Below, piece after piece: positions 1 through 10,203 of a DNA stretch of 45,982 bases. How positions within the stretch are numbered: position 1 is the first letter of the stretch; every line of letters starts with the position of its first letter. The position numbers were made by a program, and so were the translations under genes. The notes under the pieces were generated by a model that was not told where the DNA came from, made no database searches, and worked only from the letters and a program-made list of their open reading frames with translations. Source of the DNA: HRBIN35 sp036741875 (GTDB taxonomy: Bacteria > Patescibacteriota > Minisyncoccia > UBA6257 > HR35); NCBI GenBank assembly GCA_036741875.1, contig DAINRM010000005.1, positions 1-45,982 on the forward strand, given 5' to 3'.

Positions 1-17
1 ATTAAAATTTTATCATA

Positions 18-980
18 ATGGAATCACTCTTACAAATAACCACCTGTTCAGATTTAGCAAGCTGTTTTCAGGCTGTTTATAATCTTGGTTTGGTTATTTT
101 ATTTTCTTTAGCTTTTTTAAATATGGTTTATGGAGCTATAGAATATCTTTTTTCTGCTGGAAGTATAACAAGTAAAGAGTCGGGAAAAAATAGGATTATG
201 AACTCTATAGGAGCTATTATTGTTGTTTTAGTTTTACCTCAAATTTTAAATATTATTAATCCGAGAATTTTTCAAGTTAAGTTAAAAATACCTTATTTAG
301 AAAAAGCTAAACCACCTGTATTTACAGAATATGGGGGTTACGCTGGTATTTTGCCTTATGATCCTAATTTACCTCAAAATTATGGAGGTAGAGTAATTTT
401 AGGTAGAGGATATAAAGATTCTTATTGCCGACCTGGAGAAACTTTTGTTCCGGTAATGAAACAAATCGATAATGATTTTTATAATATCCCTTTTGGTGAT
501 GGTTTTGTTGGGCCAAGTGGTTGTGCATTAGTTTCTTTGGCTATGGCTAAATTATGGCATGACAAAAGAGATATCTGTAATGATGGAAAAATAAGCAAGG
601 AAGAAAAAGAAGATTTTAAGAGGTTGCTTACAGACTTAATAAATGATTTTAGGGGTTATATTGGTGATGAAGGTACCTACTTAACCGCTTTTAACAGAAA
701 TGATATTTTAAGAAAATACGATTTGGAATCTCAATTTTTAGAATACAAAGATATCGTTAGAGATGGTACAGTAAATAGCAGTATTTTTCATGTCGGACCG
801 ATTATTTATTTGGTTAGAAATCATTTAGGTTATGTAGGTCATTACATGATTATTGTAGGATATGATCCTAATAAGGGTTTTATCATCAATGATCCATCTG
901 GAAGAGATATTAATTATGTGTCTCCTGAAAGTTTAAATTGTGCTGGTTGTAGGTTTGTTCTTATTAAAAAGACTTATTAA
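18..980 (+). CDS. Pilin-like membrane domain fused to C39-like cysteine peptidase
   Basis: The 320-residue protein has two parts. Residues 1-100 contain two hydrophobic helices (about 20-45 and 60-82) separated by a short polar loop, the layout of VirB2/TrbC-like T4SS pilins. Residues 130-315 resemble the C39-like peptidase fold: Cys169 in G-P-S-G-C-A-L, His275 in G-H-Y-M-I-I-V-G-Y, and Asp292 in N-D-P-S-G form a plausible Cys-His-Asp triad. An acidic loop at 185-196 (D-I-C-N-D-G-K-I-S-K-E-E) resembles a calcium loop but has Cys where Asp/Asn is expected. It probably acts outside the membrane, cleaving peptide or cell-wall material. The first part is identical in DNA to the N-terminal part of the gene at 37988-38863. 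No Shine-Dalgarno is visible, and only 17 bases precede the start. It converges with rplL, 2 bases away. The peptidase call is fairly firm; the substrate is unknown. Confidence 0.75.
   Translation: MESLLQITTCSDLASCFQAVYNLGLVILFSLAFLNMVYGAIEYLFSAGSITSKESGKNRIMNSIGAIIVVLVLPQILNIINPRIFQVKLKIPYLEKAKPPVFTEYGGYAGILPYDPNLPQNYGGRVILGRGYKDSYCRPGETFVPVMKQIDNDFYNIPFGDGFVGPSGCALVSLAMAKLWHDKRDICNDGKISKEEKEDFKRLLTDLINDFRGYIGDEGTYLTAFNRNDILRKYDLESQFLEYKDIVRDGTVNSSIFHVGPIIYLVRNHLGYVGHYMIIVGYDPNKGFIINDPSGRDINYVSPESLNCAGCRFVLIKKTY
41..324. repeat. 284-bp perfect inverted repeat, copy 1 (partner 38557-38840)
   Basis: Comparing this stretch base by base with the reverse complement of 38557-38840, I find no mismatch over 284 bases. 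Identity ends sharply: base 40 (C) and base 325 (C) differ from the partner, which has T and A when read in gene sense. The repeat encodes the pilin-like membrane module of two otherwise unrelated proteins. Confidence 0.95.
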
Positions 981-982
981 AT

Positions 983-1360
983 TTATTTTATTTCTACCTT
1001 AGCTCCTGCTTGTTCAAATTTTTTCTTAAGTTCTTCTGCTTTTGCTTTTTCTACTTGAGAAGCAACTTTTTGCGGTACATTATCAACCATATCCTTAGCA
1101 TCTTTCAAAGATAAATTAGGATTAATTTCTCTTAAAACTTTTATGACATTAATCTTATTAGCTCCAGCATCGACTAAAACAACATCAACAAGAGAAGAAG
1201 TTTGTGCTTCTTGGGTTTGTGAAGAGGGTTGGGGAACAGAAAAAGCGAATTGCATGGGGCTAACATTAAATTTTTCTTCTAAAGTCTTAACAAGTTCATT
1301 AAGTTCGACAACTGTTAGTTCTTCAATCATTTTAATAATTTGCTGAATTTTTTCTGACAT
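983..1360 (-). CDS. rplL: Ribosomal protein bL12 (L7/L12)
   Basis: The 125-residue protein is the multimeric stalk protein of the large subunit, which recruits translation GTPases. The N-terminal helical dimerisation segment (about 1-35) recognises L10. A short Gln/Ser/Thr-rich hinge (about 42-58) follows. The C-terminal domain (about 58-125) has the typical V-x-L-x-x-A-G-A-N-K-I-x-V-I-K opening and ends in G-A-K-V-E-I-K. The length is normal for the family. It lies 8 bases after rplJ on the same strand and is surely cotranscribed with it. The region upstream of the ATG shows no Shine-Dalgarno. Confidence 0.97.
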   Translation of the reverse strand: MSEKIQQIIKMIEELTVVELNELVKTLEEKFNVSPMQFAFSVPQPSSQTQEAQTSSLVDVVLVDAGANKINVIKVLREINPNLSLKDAKDMVDNVPQKVASQVEKAKAEELKKKFEQAGAKVEIK

Positions 1361-1368
1361 TTTTAATA

Positions 1369-1872
1369 TTATTTTTTAATTGCCGACAAAATTAATAATA
1401 ATTTAGAAAATGACATTTTTAAATCGTAAGTTAGCCTTTGTAGTGGTGAAGAAAGATAGAAAATAAGTTTAGAAATAAGTTCTTCTCTTGATGGTAAATC
1501 AACAAGGTCCCAAACATCGGAAGAAGAAAGTTTTTTGCCTCTAAAATATCCCCCAAAAATTTTTATCTTTTCTTCTCTTTTATAATCTTTGAGTGTTTTT
1601 AAAGCAGACAAATTCTCATCTGAAAGCCAAAGAAAACCAAAAGGTTCTTTTATTTCTTCTTCTTTAAAGGGAAATTCTGGATTGCTTTTATAAATTAAAG
1701 TTTTTTTAGCAACTTCAATATACCCTCCTTTTTCTTTAACTTGAAGACGTAAAGTTTGAAGTGTTTCTCCTTCTAAATTAAGTAAACTAAAAATTATATA
1801 ACCCGGAGTTTTTGTAAATTTTGTTTTTAAACTCTCAATAATTTTTGATTTTTCTTTTTTTGTCTTTTTCAT
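1369..1872 (-). CDS. rplJ: Ribosomal protein uL10
   Basis: The 167-residue protein forms the base of the L7/L12 stalk and binds 23S rRNA. The N-terminal part (K-x-x-x-I-I-E-S-L, then Y-I-I-F-S-L-L-N-L near 25-35) and the K-K-T-L-I-Y-K segment near residue 57 match the uL10 globular domain. The C-terminal helix that holds L12 dimers is expected at about 130-167. The order L10 then L12 is the classical one, but L11 and L1 are not upstream; trpS is. A strong promoter and a structured leader precede it, so autoregulation by L10-L12 is likely. The start is the ATG after the leader. Confidence 0.95.
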   Translation of the reverse strand: MKKTKKEKSKIIESLKTKFTKTPGYIIFSLLNLEGETLQTLRLQVKEKGGYIEVAKKTLIYKSNPEFPFKEEEIKEPFGFLWLSDENLSALKTLKDYKREEKIKIFGGYFRGKKLSSSDVWDLVDLPSREELISKLIFYLSSPLQRLTYDLKMSFSKLLLILSAIKK

Positions 1873-1939
1873 TTTGCCTCGAGAGGGATCCTTGAAAAGG
1901 ATTTAAGCCTTTTTGGCCCCTCTTTTCTTAGGCTTAATT
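1873..1939 (-). promoter_or_regulatory. Candidate L10-type leader of rplJL
   Basis: This untranslated leader of about 67 nt has several pairings in transcript sense: AAGCC (1935-1931) with GGCTT (1909-1905); AGAGGG (1923-1918) with CCCTCT (1887-1882); and ATCCT (1902-1898) with AGGAT (1892-1888). The position before rplJ-rplL and the size agree with the known L10 leader, where the L10-L12 complex binds its own mRNA. I cannot test the kink-turn consensus by eye, so the family assignment is inference. Confidence 0.55.
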
Positions 1940-1945
1940 AATAAA

Positions 1946-1974
1946 ATTATAAGGCAAAATTTGATATAAGTCAA
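1946..1974 (-). promoter_or_regulatory. Promoter of rplJ-rplL
   Basis: TTGACT (1969-1974) and TATAAT (1946-1951) on the minus strand are separated by exactly 17 bases, a near-consensus housekeeping sigma promoter. The -35 box overlaps the end of trpS. The expected start of transcription is near 1939, just before the structured leader. Confidence 0.8.
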
Positions 1975-2951
1975 ATTTTCAAACCAGTAACTTTTAATAC
2001 CTTTTTGATTATCTCTTCTGAAACTTTAATACTTTTTTCTTTTCCTTTTTCTAAAATTTCCAAAACTTCTTTTTTCTTTAATTTAGATTTTTTTCTTCTT
2101 GCTAAAGCGAAGTGTTCTAAAAAATTTTTATAAATCTCTCTTTTGAAATCGGCATAAGAAACACCTTGAAATTCTTCTTCTATTTCTGGCAAAGGTTTAT
2201 TAGTAAGATATTTATAAATTATCATCAAATTGCTTATTCCAGGTTTATTTTCTGGATCATATCTTATTTCTTTTCCAGAATCTGTAACAGCTTTCATTAT
2301 TTTTTCTTCAATCTCCTTTTCAGAAGCAAAAATTTCTAAACAACCTTCAGGCATAGATTTAGACATTTTTTTTAAAGGATTAGAAAGGCTCATTATTTTA
2401 TAAGTTTCTTGTGGAATAAGCGCTTCAGGAATTTTGAAAATTTTTCCAAATCTGGAATTAAACCTTCTAGCAATTTCTCTTGCAAGTTCAAGATGTTGTC
2501 TTTGATCTTCACCTACAGGAACTAAATCTGCATTATAAAGCAATATATCAGCTGTCATTAAGACAGGATACATTAAAATACCAGAACCTACCCCTTCTTT
2601 TTTATATTTCTCGCTTTGTTCTTTAAACTCATGCATTCTTTGAAGTTCTCCTACATAAGTAATGCAACCTAAAATCCAACAAAGATAAGAATGCCAAGGG
2701 TTATCAGATTGAAGAAAAAGACTTGTTTTTTGGGGATTAATTCCTAAAGCCAAAAGTGAAGTTACTAAATCATAAGTTAATTCTTGAAGTTCTTTAGGAT
2801 CATAAGGAACAGTTTGCGCGTGTAAATTAGCTATCATTAAAAAAACCTCATTTTTTTCTTGAAGATCAATTACTTGCCTTATCATTCCTAAATAATTCCC
2901 AAGATGAACTTTTCCTGTTGGTTTTATACCAGTCAAAATTCTTTTTTTCAT
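1971..2951 (-). CDS. trpS: Tryptophanyl-tRNA synthetase
   Basis: This class I aminoacyl-tRNA synthetase charges tRNA-Trp. The protein has 326 residues, the normal size. The HIGH-type motif appears as H-L-G-N at 16-19 after the G-I-K-P-T-G opening, and the KMSKS loop is intact at 195-199. The segment around D-I-L-L-Y-N-A-D-L-V-P-V-G-E-D-Q (134-149) is a family signature for the ATP and tryptophan site. It overlaps the upstream gene by 4 bases (ATGA), so the two are translationally coupled. Its partner tRNA-Trp(CCA) is in the window at 15456-15529. Confidence 0.97.
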   Translation of the reverse strand: MKKRILTGIKPTGKVHLGNYLGMIRQVIDLQEKNEVFLMIANLHAQTVPYDPKELQELTYDLVTSLLALGINPQKTSLFLQSDNPWHSYLCWILGCITYVGELQRMHEFKEQSEKYKKEGVGSGILMYPVLMTADILLYNADLVPVGEDQRQHLELAREIARRFNSRFGKIFKIPEALIPQETYKIMSLSNPLKKMSKSMPEGCLEIFASEKEIEEKIMKAVTDSGKEIRYDPENKPGISNLMIIYKYLTNKPLPEIEEEFQGVSYADFKREIYKNFLEHFALARRKKSKLKKKEVLEILEKGKEKSIKVSEEIIKKVLKVTGLKI

Positions 2952-3706
2952 TTTTTTACTTGAAAAAATATTTCTACCGCTTCTGGTTTTTCTGAAAGAA
3001 TATTGATTATTGATTCTACATTTTGAGTTTCTTTTGATCTTATTTGAAAATAAGTTCGAGTTAAACCTATAAGCGAGTTTTCTTTATTGTATAAAAAAAT
3101 TATAGCTTCTATTTTATCAAAATCATAAACAGAATTGTTATAAACATCAAAAGAAATTCTATAACCTTCTATTTCTAATTTTTCTACCCTTGGTTCATAA
3201 TAAATGAGATCTTGAGAAGAAAATCTTTCTTCAAATTCTTTCCAGTCATAGTCATTTATTTCTATTTTGGGTTTAAAATCATCAAATTCTGGGGCTTTTA
3301 TATTTTGAATTATAAGCCATCTCGTTTCATTAGGATAAATAAAAGAAATTTCTTTTGGTGTTTCGAAAATTTTTTTACCCTCATTATCATAGAGTTCAAA
3401 ATAATATGAAAATTTTTCTAAACCATATTTTTCATTAGGATTAAAAACTTTAAAAATAAAGTCGTAAGTACCATCTTGGTAAGAAATAAATCTTTTAGAA
3501 GAAATCCTTAAAGGCTCTAGTTTTTTTACTTCACAAGGAGGGCAAGGGCCTCCGCAATCGACATCTATTTCTCCTTGGTTTTTTATATTATCAAAACAGG
3601 AAGGTGTTGGAGAAAGAAGTTTGTAAAGAGAAAAAAACAAAAAAATTAAAAGAGGTGAAATGAAAATAAAAAAAATTTTAATTTGTTTTAAAAATCTTTC
3701 GGACAT
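2948..3706 (-). CDS. Exported Cys-rich protein with N-terminal anchor
   Basis: The 252-residue protein has a hydrophobic segment at about 10-30 and a long outer part. Just outside the membrane is a Cys cluster spaced C-x13-C-x3-C-x2-C and containing D-C-G-G-P-C, a motif I associate with many CPR and DPANN surface proteins. The rest is beta-rich (for example Y-E-L-Y-D-N-E-G-K-K and Y-N-N-S-V-Y-D-F-D), suggesting one or two Ig-like or FxLYD-type domains. No catalytic residues are evident. It is the first gene of a unit with trpS, with which it shares an ATGA overlap. The function is not known; a structural or adhesion role on the cell surface is a guess. Confidence 0.7.
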   Translation of the reverse strand: MSERFLKQIKIFFIFISPLLIFLFFSLYKLLSPTPSCFDNIKNQGEIDVDCGGPCPPCEVKKLEPLRISSKRFISYQDGTYDFIFKVFNPNEKYGLEKFSYYFELYDNEGKKIFETPKEISFIYPNETRWLIIQNIKAPEFDDFKPKIEINDYDWKEFEERFSSQDLIYYEPRVEKLEIEGYRISFDVYNNSVYDFDKIEAIIFLYNKENSLIGLTRTYFQIRSKETQNVESIINILSEKPEAVEIFFQVKK

Positions 3707-3729
3707 TAGTTTAATTTTAAAATAAAAAA

Positions 3730-3846
3730 CCCGGGCAGCACCTACTCTCGCACCTTTCTAGGTACTACCATCGGCTCCGGGCCGTTTCACCCAACTGTTC
3801 GGAATGTAAAGGGGTGGTTCCAACCCAGATATACAGCCACCCGGGC
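3730..3846 (-). rRNA. rrf: 5S ribosomal RNA
   Basis: The reverse complement has self-pairing CCCGGG ends that form helix I, the conserved C-C-G-A-A-C loop (in A-T-T-C-C-G-A-A-C-A-G), and the G-A-G-A-G-T-A-G-G segment near the 3' end. The length is about 117 nt, as expected. It lies about 40 bases after the 23S 3' stem on the same strand. Confidence 0.93.
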
Positions 3847-3887
3847 AATTTTATTTTAAAAAAATATGATCACTGCTCAGGTGATTA

Positions 3888-6930
<3,043 letters not shown>

Positions 6931-7038
6931 TATCACCTCAGCACTAATCATTCTTTTAAATTTTTTAAAGTACAATCAAAAACATCAAAACAAATTAAAA
7001 TTAGAAATTTTTAAGCACCAATCGCTTTTTCAATTTTT

Positions 7039-7068
7039 ATTATACTATAATCCTAAATTTAAAGTCAA
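7039..7068 (-). promoter_or_regulatory. Promoter of the 23S-5S unit
   Basis: On the minus strand TTGACT (7063-7068) and TATAAT (7039-7044) are 18 bases apart, about 110 bases before the 23S processing stem. No tRNA or 16S lies between the promoter and 23S, so 23S-5S appears to be its own transcription unit. Confidence 0.7.
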
Positions 7069-7086
7069 TAACAAAAATAAAAGTTT

Positions 7087-7764
7087 TTATTTAAATTTTC
7101 TTCGTAAGTTTTCAAGTAACTCTTTCGCTAAATCTTGTCCACCTAAACCAAAAGCCAAACCACCAGCTAAACCAAAGAAAAGCACGAAACCAAAAAGAAG
7201 AGTATTAAGAAGTTCTGTAGCTATACCTAAAACGTTCAAAGAGGTAAAGAATGAAAAACCTACAATTGACCACTTAATAATTGAAGAAGCAAAATCAGCT
7301 GTTCTTTTTTCGAAACCTCTAAAAACTCCGTAAAGAATTTTTTTTATCAAATCACCAAAAACAAAACCAGCTAAAACAACAAAAGCAGAAGTGACAGCTT
7401 TAGGTATGAAATAAAGAAGATCTCTAAGAAAACTAGTAACTAATTTAAGACCTAAAATGTCGGTAGCTGTCATAAGAAAAAGTAAAAAAACAAACCAAAA
7501 AACTGCTTCTCCTAAAACTTTAGATGCCTTTTCTTCAAAAGAAAAACCTTCAAAATAGCTTGCCAATTTTGTTTTTTGAAGAACCTCTTCTAATTTTGAT
7601 TTTTCAATCAAAAGTTCCACTAAAAGCTTAAAGAATTGACTAATAAGCCAACCTAGAGCAATAACCAAAAGAGCTAACATAAGATTGATGATACTTTGCA
7701 AAAATATCGGATATAAAGAAAGTAAGAAGGAATTAAAAACATCGAGCAAATTAGTGTTGGGCAT
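7087..7764 (-). CDS. MscS-like membrane protein lacking the cytoplasmic beta domain
   Basis: The 225-residue membrane protein has about five hydrophobic helices (roughly 20-45, 85-110, 120-145, 160-180, 185-210). The last helix, rich in Gly and Ala (F-G-L-A-G-G-L-A-F-G-L-G-G-Q-D-L-A), strongly resembles the pore-lining TM3 of mechanosensitive channels and the conserved TM-helix repeat of CmpX-like proteins. It ends soon after that helix, so the beta and alpha-beta domains of MscS are absent. A role in osmotic release or as a small pore is inferred, not shown. The gene ends close to the 23S promoter. No Shine-Dalgarno is seen. Confidence 0.75.
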   Translation of the reverse strand: MPNTNLLDVFNSFLLSLYPIFLQSIINLMLALLVIALGWLISQFFKLLVELLIEKSKLEEVLQKTKLASYFEGFSFEEKASKVLGEAVFWFVFLLFLMTATDILGLKLVTSFLRDLLYFIPKAVTSAFVVLAGFVFGDLIKKILYGVFRGFEKRTADFASSIIKWSIVGFSFFTSLNVLGIATELLNTLLFGFVLFFGLAGGLAFGLGGQDLAKELLENLRRKFK

Positions 7765-7859
7765 TTAATTTTTGAATGATCTGAGCTAATTCGACCTTTA
7801 ATAAAAATTTTAAAAAAAATTTTTAAAAATTTTAAAATAGTAGTTGTTAATATAAACAC

Positions 7860-7888
7860 TTGACTTTTAAAAAATCATTGTTTAAAAT
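7860..7888 (+). promoter_or_regulatory. Promoter of the gene at 8060
   Basis: TTGACT (7860-7865) and TAAAAT (7883-7888) are separated by 17 bases on the plus strand. The predicted start near 7895 gives an untranslated leader of about 165 nt, exceptionally long for this genome. Confidence 0.6.
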
Positions 7889-7947
7889 GTTAAATATAAA
7901 AGCTATGAAAATTAAATATTTTAACTATATTAATTTGTTTATTTGTC

Positions 7948-8050
7948 AAAAGGGCACCACAAAAGGCGGGGGGCCCTTTCTTTTTTCTGTTTAAAAATTA
8001 AGTAAAATTAAATAAAAGAAAGGGCCCCCAGAAAGGGGGTCTTTTCTTTT
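7948..8050 (+). promoter_or_regulatory. Tandem attenuator-like leader with three competing hairpins
   Basis: Hairpin A pairs 7949-7955 with 7973-7979 (7 bp) and is followed by a T-rich run. Hairpin B pairs 7969-7984 with 8014-8029 (16 perfect bp, 29-nt loop). Hairpin C pairs 8014-8029 with 8035-8050 (16 bp including two G-U pairs, 5-nt loop), with its C-T-T-T-T-C-T-T-T-T edge acting as a U-rich tract. A and C look like intrinsic terminators. B shares one arm with each and would exclude both. The start codon is 9 bases after C. The structure is visible; the regulatory reading is inference. Confidence 0.55.
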
Positions 8051-8059
8051 ATAAAAGTA

Positions 8060-8641
8060 ATGTCAGGATTAACTGGTTTAAGAGAAAAAATAAACGAGGT
8101 TCTTAAAGCCAAAAGTGTGCCTAATTTTGATTTTTTGCCTCAAGAAGAGGTACAAGTTTTTATTACTGCTTTAAAAAATTTTCCTAAGCTTTTGCACAGT
8201 TTCGAAATAAAAGCAAAGAAAGAAGATTTAGAAAAATGGGCTTTAATTTATGTTTCTTTGCATAATCTTTTTCATGAAATTTTTGAAAATTATAAGTTAG
8301 AAGAAAAAGAAATTGCTTCTACTTTAAAGATATTTTTAGAAACAGAAAATCTTCTTTCTCAAAATCAAAAAGAGCTTCTTACTTATTCTTACACCCTTTT
8401 AGCTATAGAGTCTTTAAATATTCGTCATGAACTTCCTCATCTTATAAGCGAAAAGATAATTTTAGGAGAAAGTTATTTCTTTGGCGTTTTTGAGCCTTCT
8501 CTTTGGGGAACTAAAATAGAAAGCGAAAAACTCTTAGGAGTAGTTAAAAATGTTAATAAAAAATTTGAAGAAGGAGATATACAAAGATTAATAGAAGCTT
8601 ATAAGAATTTTAAGTTTGATATTTTAAAATTCAAATCTTAA
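8060..8641 (+). CDS. Hypothetical helical protein behind structured leader
   Basis: I do not recognise this 193-residue protein. It appears almost entirely alpha-helical, with alternating charged and hydrophobic residues and no transmembrane segment or signal peptide, so it should be cytoplasmic. There are no cysteines and no evident nucleotide-binding motif. It is a single-gene unit with its own promoter and the attenuator-like leader just upstream, and it converges with the minus-strand gene at 8631, overlapping it by 11 bases. The long leader suggests that its expression is controlled by some signal. That is the main reason to look at it again. Confidence 0.75.
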   Translation: MSGLTGLREKINEVLKAKSVPNFDFLPQEEVQVFITALKNFPKLLHSFEIKAKKEDLEKWALIYVSLHNLFHEIFENYKLEEKEIASTLKIFLETENLLSQNQKELLTYSYTLLAIESLNIRHELPHLISEKIILGESYFFGVFEPSLWGTKIESEKLLGVVKNVNKKFEEGDIQRLIEAYKNFKFDILKFKS

Positions 8642-9875
8642 AAAGGATTGTAAAAACTAAAACAATTAAAGTTATAAAAACAAGTGGTAAAAAAATCTGA
8701 ATTATTTTAGAGTTAGAAGAATAAATTTCTGCTTTTCCTTCGTTTAAAAGCGGCTTATCAAAATCATCATTTTTAATTTCTTCTTTAGTCCTATTAATTT
8801 TCCTTTCTTCTTTTGATGCCTTAATTACAAAATTATTTTCTTGATAACTTTCTTTTTGGTTCTCTTCTCCTGGGGTTGGTAATGTCCAAAACCATTCTTC
8901 TTCATTTCTCGAAAAAGAAAGGTCTTCTGGTGCTTTTCCTGAATAAGAAATTTTATAAATAGTTTCCTTACCATTTAAAAGACTAATTTCTTCTCCTGAA
9001 TTTCTTATATAAAATCTATTATCGCTATTTCTTAAAACTTTAAACTCTTTTTCTTTGATTTCTCCGCTAAGTTTTAATTTGAACCTTCCAACTTTAAGAA
9101 TTAAACCATCTAAATTTATACTTTTGTCGCATTCATTATAAATTTCTATAAATTCTTTATTTTCATCTTTACCATAAGGATTAGGTAAAAATTCATTAAC
9201 GACAAGGCAAGAAAAATCTTCTTCTAAGACTGAAGAGGTACTTAACAAACTAGATGTAGATATTTCATTTTCTGAAGGTTTTAAAGAAATTTTTTCTTCG
9301 TTAATTTGAAAAACTTTGTTCTCTTTAAAATTCTCTTCTGTTTTTTCTTTTATTTCTATTTTTCTTTCGTCAGGATAAAAACCTGGATTTCCTCCTTTTT
9401 GATTATTTTCATAACAAATGTTATTTATAAAAATAATAGAATAATTATTTCCATTACCCCCACAATTATTTGAATATTCTCTAAAGGCTCTCAAATTTTT
9501 ACTTTCATCAAAAATACTAATCATGCCTTTTTCATTTTTTAAACTCATATTTTTAACTTCTATTATTTTTCCATTAAAATTATTGTGTTCGCTCAAAAAT
9601 TTTTGTTTATTTTGAACGATAACTAAAACATCATTATGATTTAAAACAATCTCTGTTTCTTCGAAAAGATGATTGCTTCCATCATTAAATCTCCAACCCT
9701 TCTTACCTCCAAAAATTTTTATAGATTCTGTGGAAAGATTTACTATCTCTATCCATTCTCTTCCCTCATCATTACCTTCTGGATTATACATTACTTCAGA
9801 AATATAAAGATCACTTGCAAAAACTAAATTAAAAAGAGAAAAGAAAATAAAAAATATTTTTTTAAAATCTAACAT
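8631..9875 (-). CDS. Cell-surface protein with two lamin-tail domains
   Basis: The 414-residue protein has a signal peptide (about 1-20, ending F-A-S) and a C-terminal membrane helix (about 392-412). Two lamin-tail-like (LTD) domains lie between them. The first (about 22-140) begins L-Y-I-S-E-V-M-Y-N-P and contains G-R-E-W-I-E-I-V-N-L-S. The second (about 225-335) begins L-V-V-N-E-F-L-P-N-P and contains N-K-E-F-I-E-I-Y-N. Both openings match the I-x-E-[IV]-x-x-N-P and E-[WF]-I-E-[IL]-x-N signature of bacterial LTDs, which occur in exported proteins. It is probably displayed outside the cell; the binding partner is unknown. The start overlaps the stop of the DoxX-like gene, so the two are coupled. 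Confidence 0.8.
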   Translation of the reverse strand: MLDFKKIFFIFFSLFNLVFASDLYISEVMYNPEGNDEGREWIEIVNLSTESIKIFGGKKGWRFNDGSNHLFEETEIVLNHNDVLVIVQNKQKFLSEHNNFNGKIIEVKNMSLKNEKGMISIFDESKNLRAFREYSNNCGGNGNNYSIIFINNICYENNQKGGNPGFYPDERKIEIKEKTEENFKENKVFQINEEKISLKPSENEISTSSLLSTSSVLEEDFSCLVVNEFLPNPYGKDENKEFIEIYNECDKSINLDGLILKVGRFKLKLSGEIKEKEFKVLRNSDNRFYIRNSGEEISLLNGKETIYKISYSGKAPEDLSFSRNEEEWFWTLPTPGEENQKESYQENNFVIKASKEERKINRTKEEIKNDDFDKPLLNEGKAEIYSSNSKIIQIFLPLVFITLIVLVFTILFKI

Positions 9876-10203
9876 TCAAAAACCTATCTAAAGAAATTTT
9901 TCCAGGACCTATAAAAATTAAAACTAATATTAAAGAAATTTTAAAAATTTCCAAAATTAAATCATTTTTTTCCAAAAATTTTTTTGCTAAATTAAAAAAT
10001 TCATAAAATAAAAGAAAGAGGCTTACAAAAGAAGTATAAAAGCCTAAAGCTAAAAAAAGAGAGGAAGTGATTAAAAAAAGTGAAAGAAAATAGTGTTTAG
10101 TTTCTTCTTTTTGTTTTAAAGCCTCCTTAAAATAATAATAAGATAAAGAAAATCTTACTATTAAAAGCGAAAGAAAATCAAAAAACCATAAATCTTGGAT
10201 CAT
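9862..10203 (-). CDS. DoxX-like small membrane protein
   Basis: The 113-residue protein has three to four hydrophobic helices and ends with F-I-G-P-G-K-I-S-L-D-R-F, which closely fits the G-P-G-x-x-S-L-D motif at the end of DoxX-family proteins. Members are thought to work in membrane redox or terpenoid metabolism, but most have no defined role. Its ATG (10201-10203, minus) overlaps the ATG of dprA (10202-10204, plus) within the single word CATG. A TAAAAT box lies 12 bases upstream, so a nearly leaderless transcript is possible. A later start is not available as ATG. Confidence 0.65.
   Translation of the reverse strand: MIQDLWFFDFLSLLIVRFSLSYYYFKEALKQKEETKHYFLSLFLITSSLFLALGFYTSFVSLFLLFYEFFNLAKKFLEKNDLILEIFKISLILVLIFIGPGKISLDRFLNVRF

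Noticed and set aside
7774..7797. tRNA-like word GGTCGAATTAGCTCAG (minus strand) before the MscS-like gene
   Set aside because: It resembles a tRNA 5' end and D-arm, but no anticodon arm, T-arm or acceptor partner follows; chance or a very old remnant.
7674..7859. 61-residue frame overlapping the start of the MscS-like gene
   Set aside because: Composition-driven shadow frame in AT-rich DNA without domain or context support.
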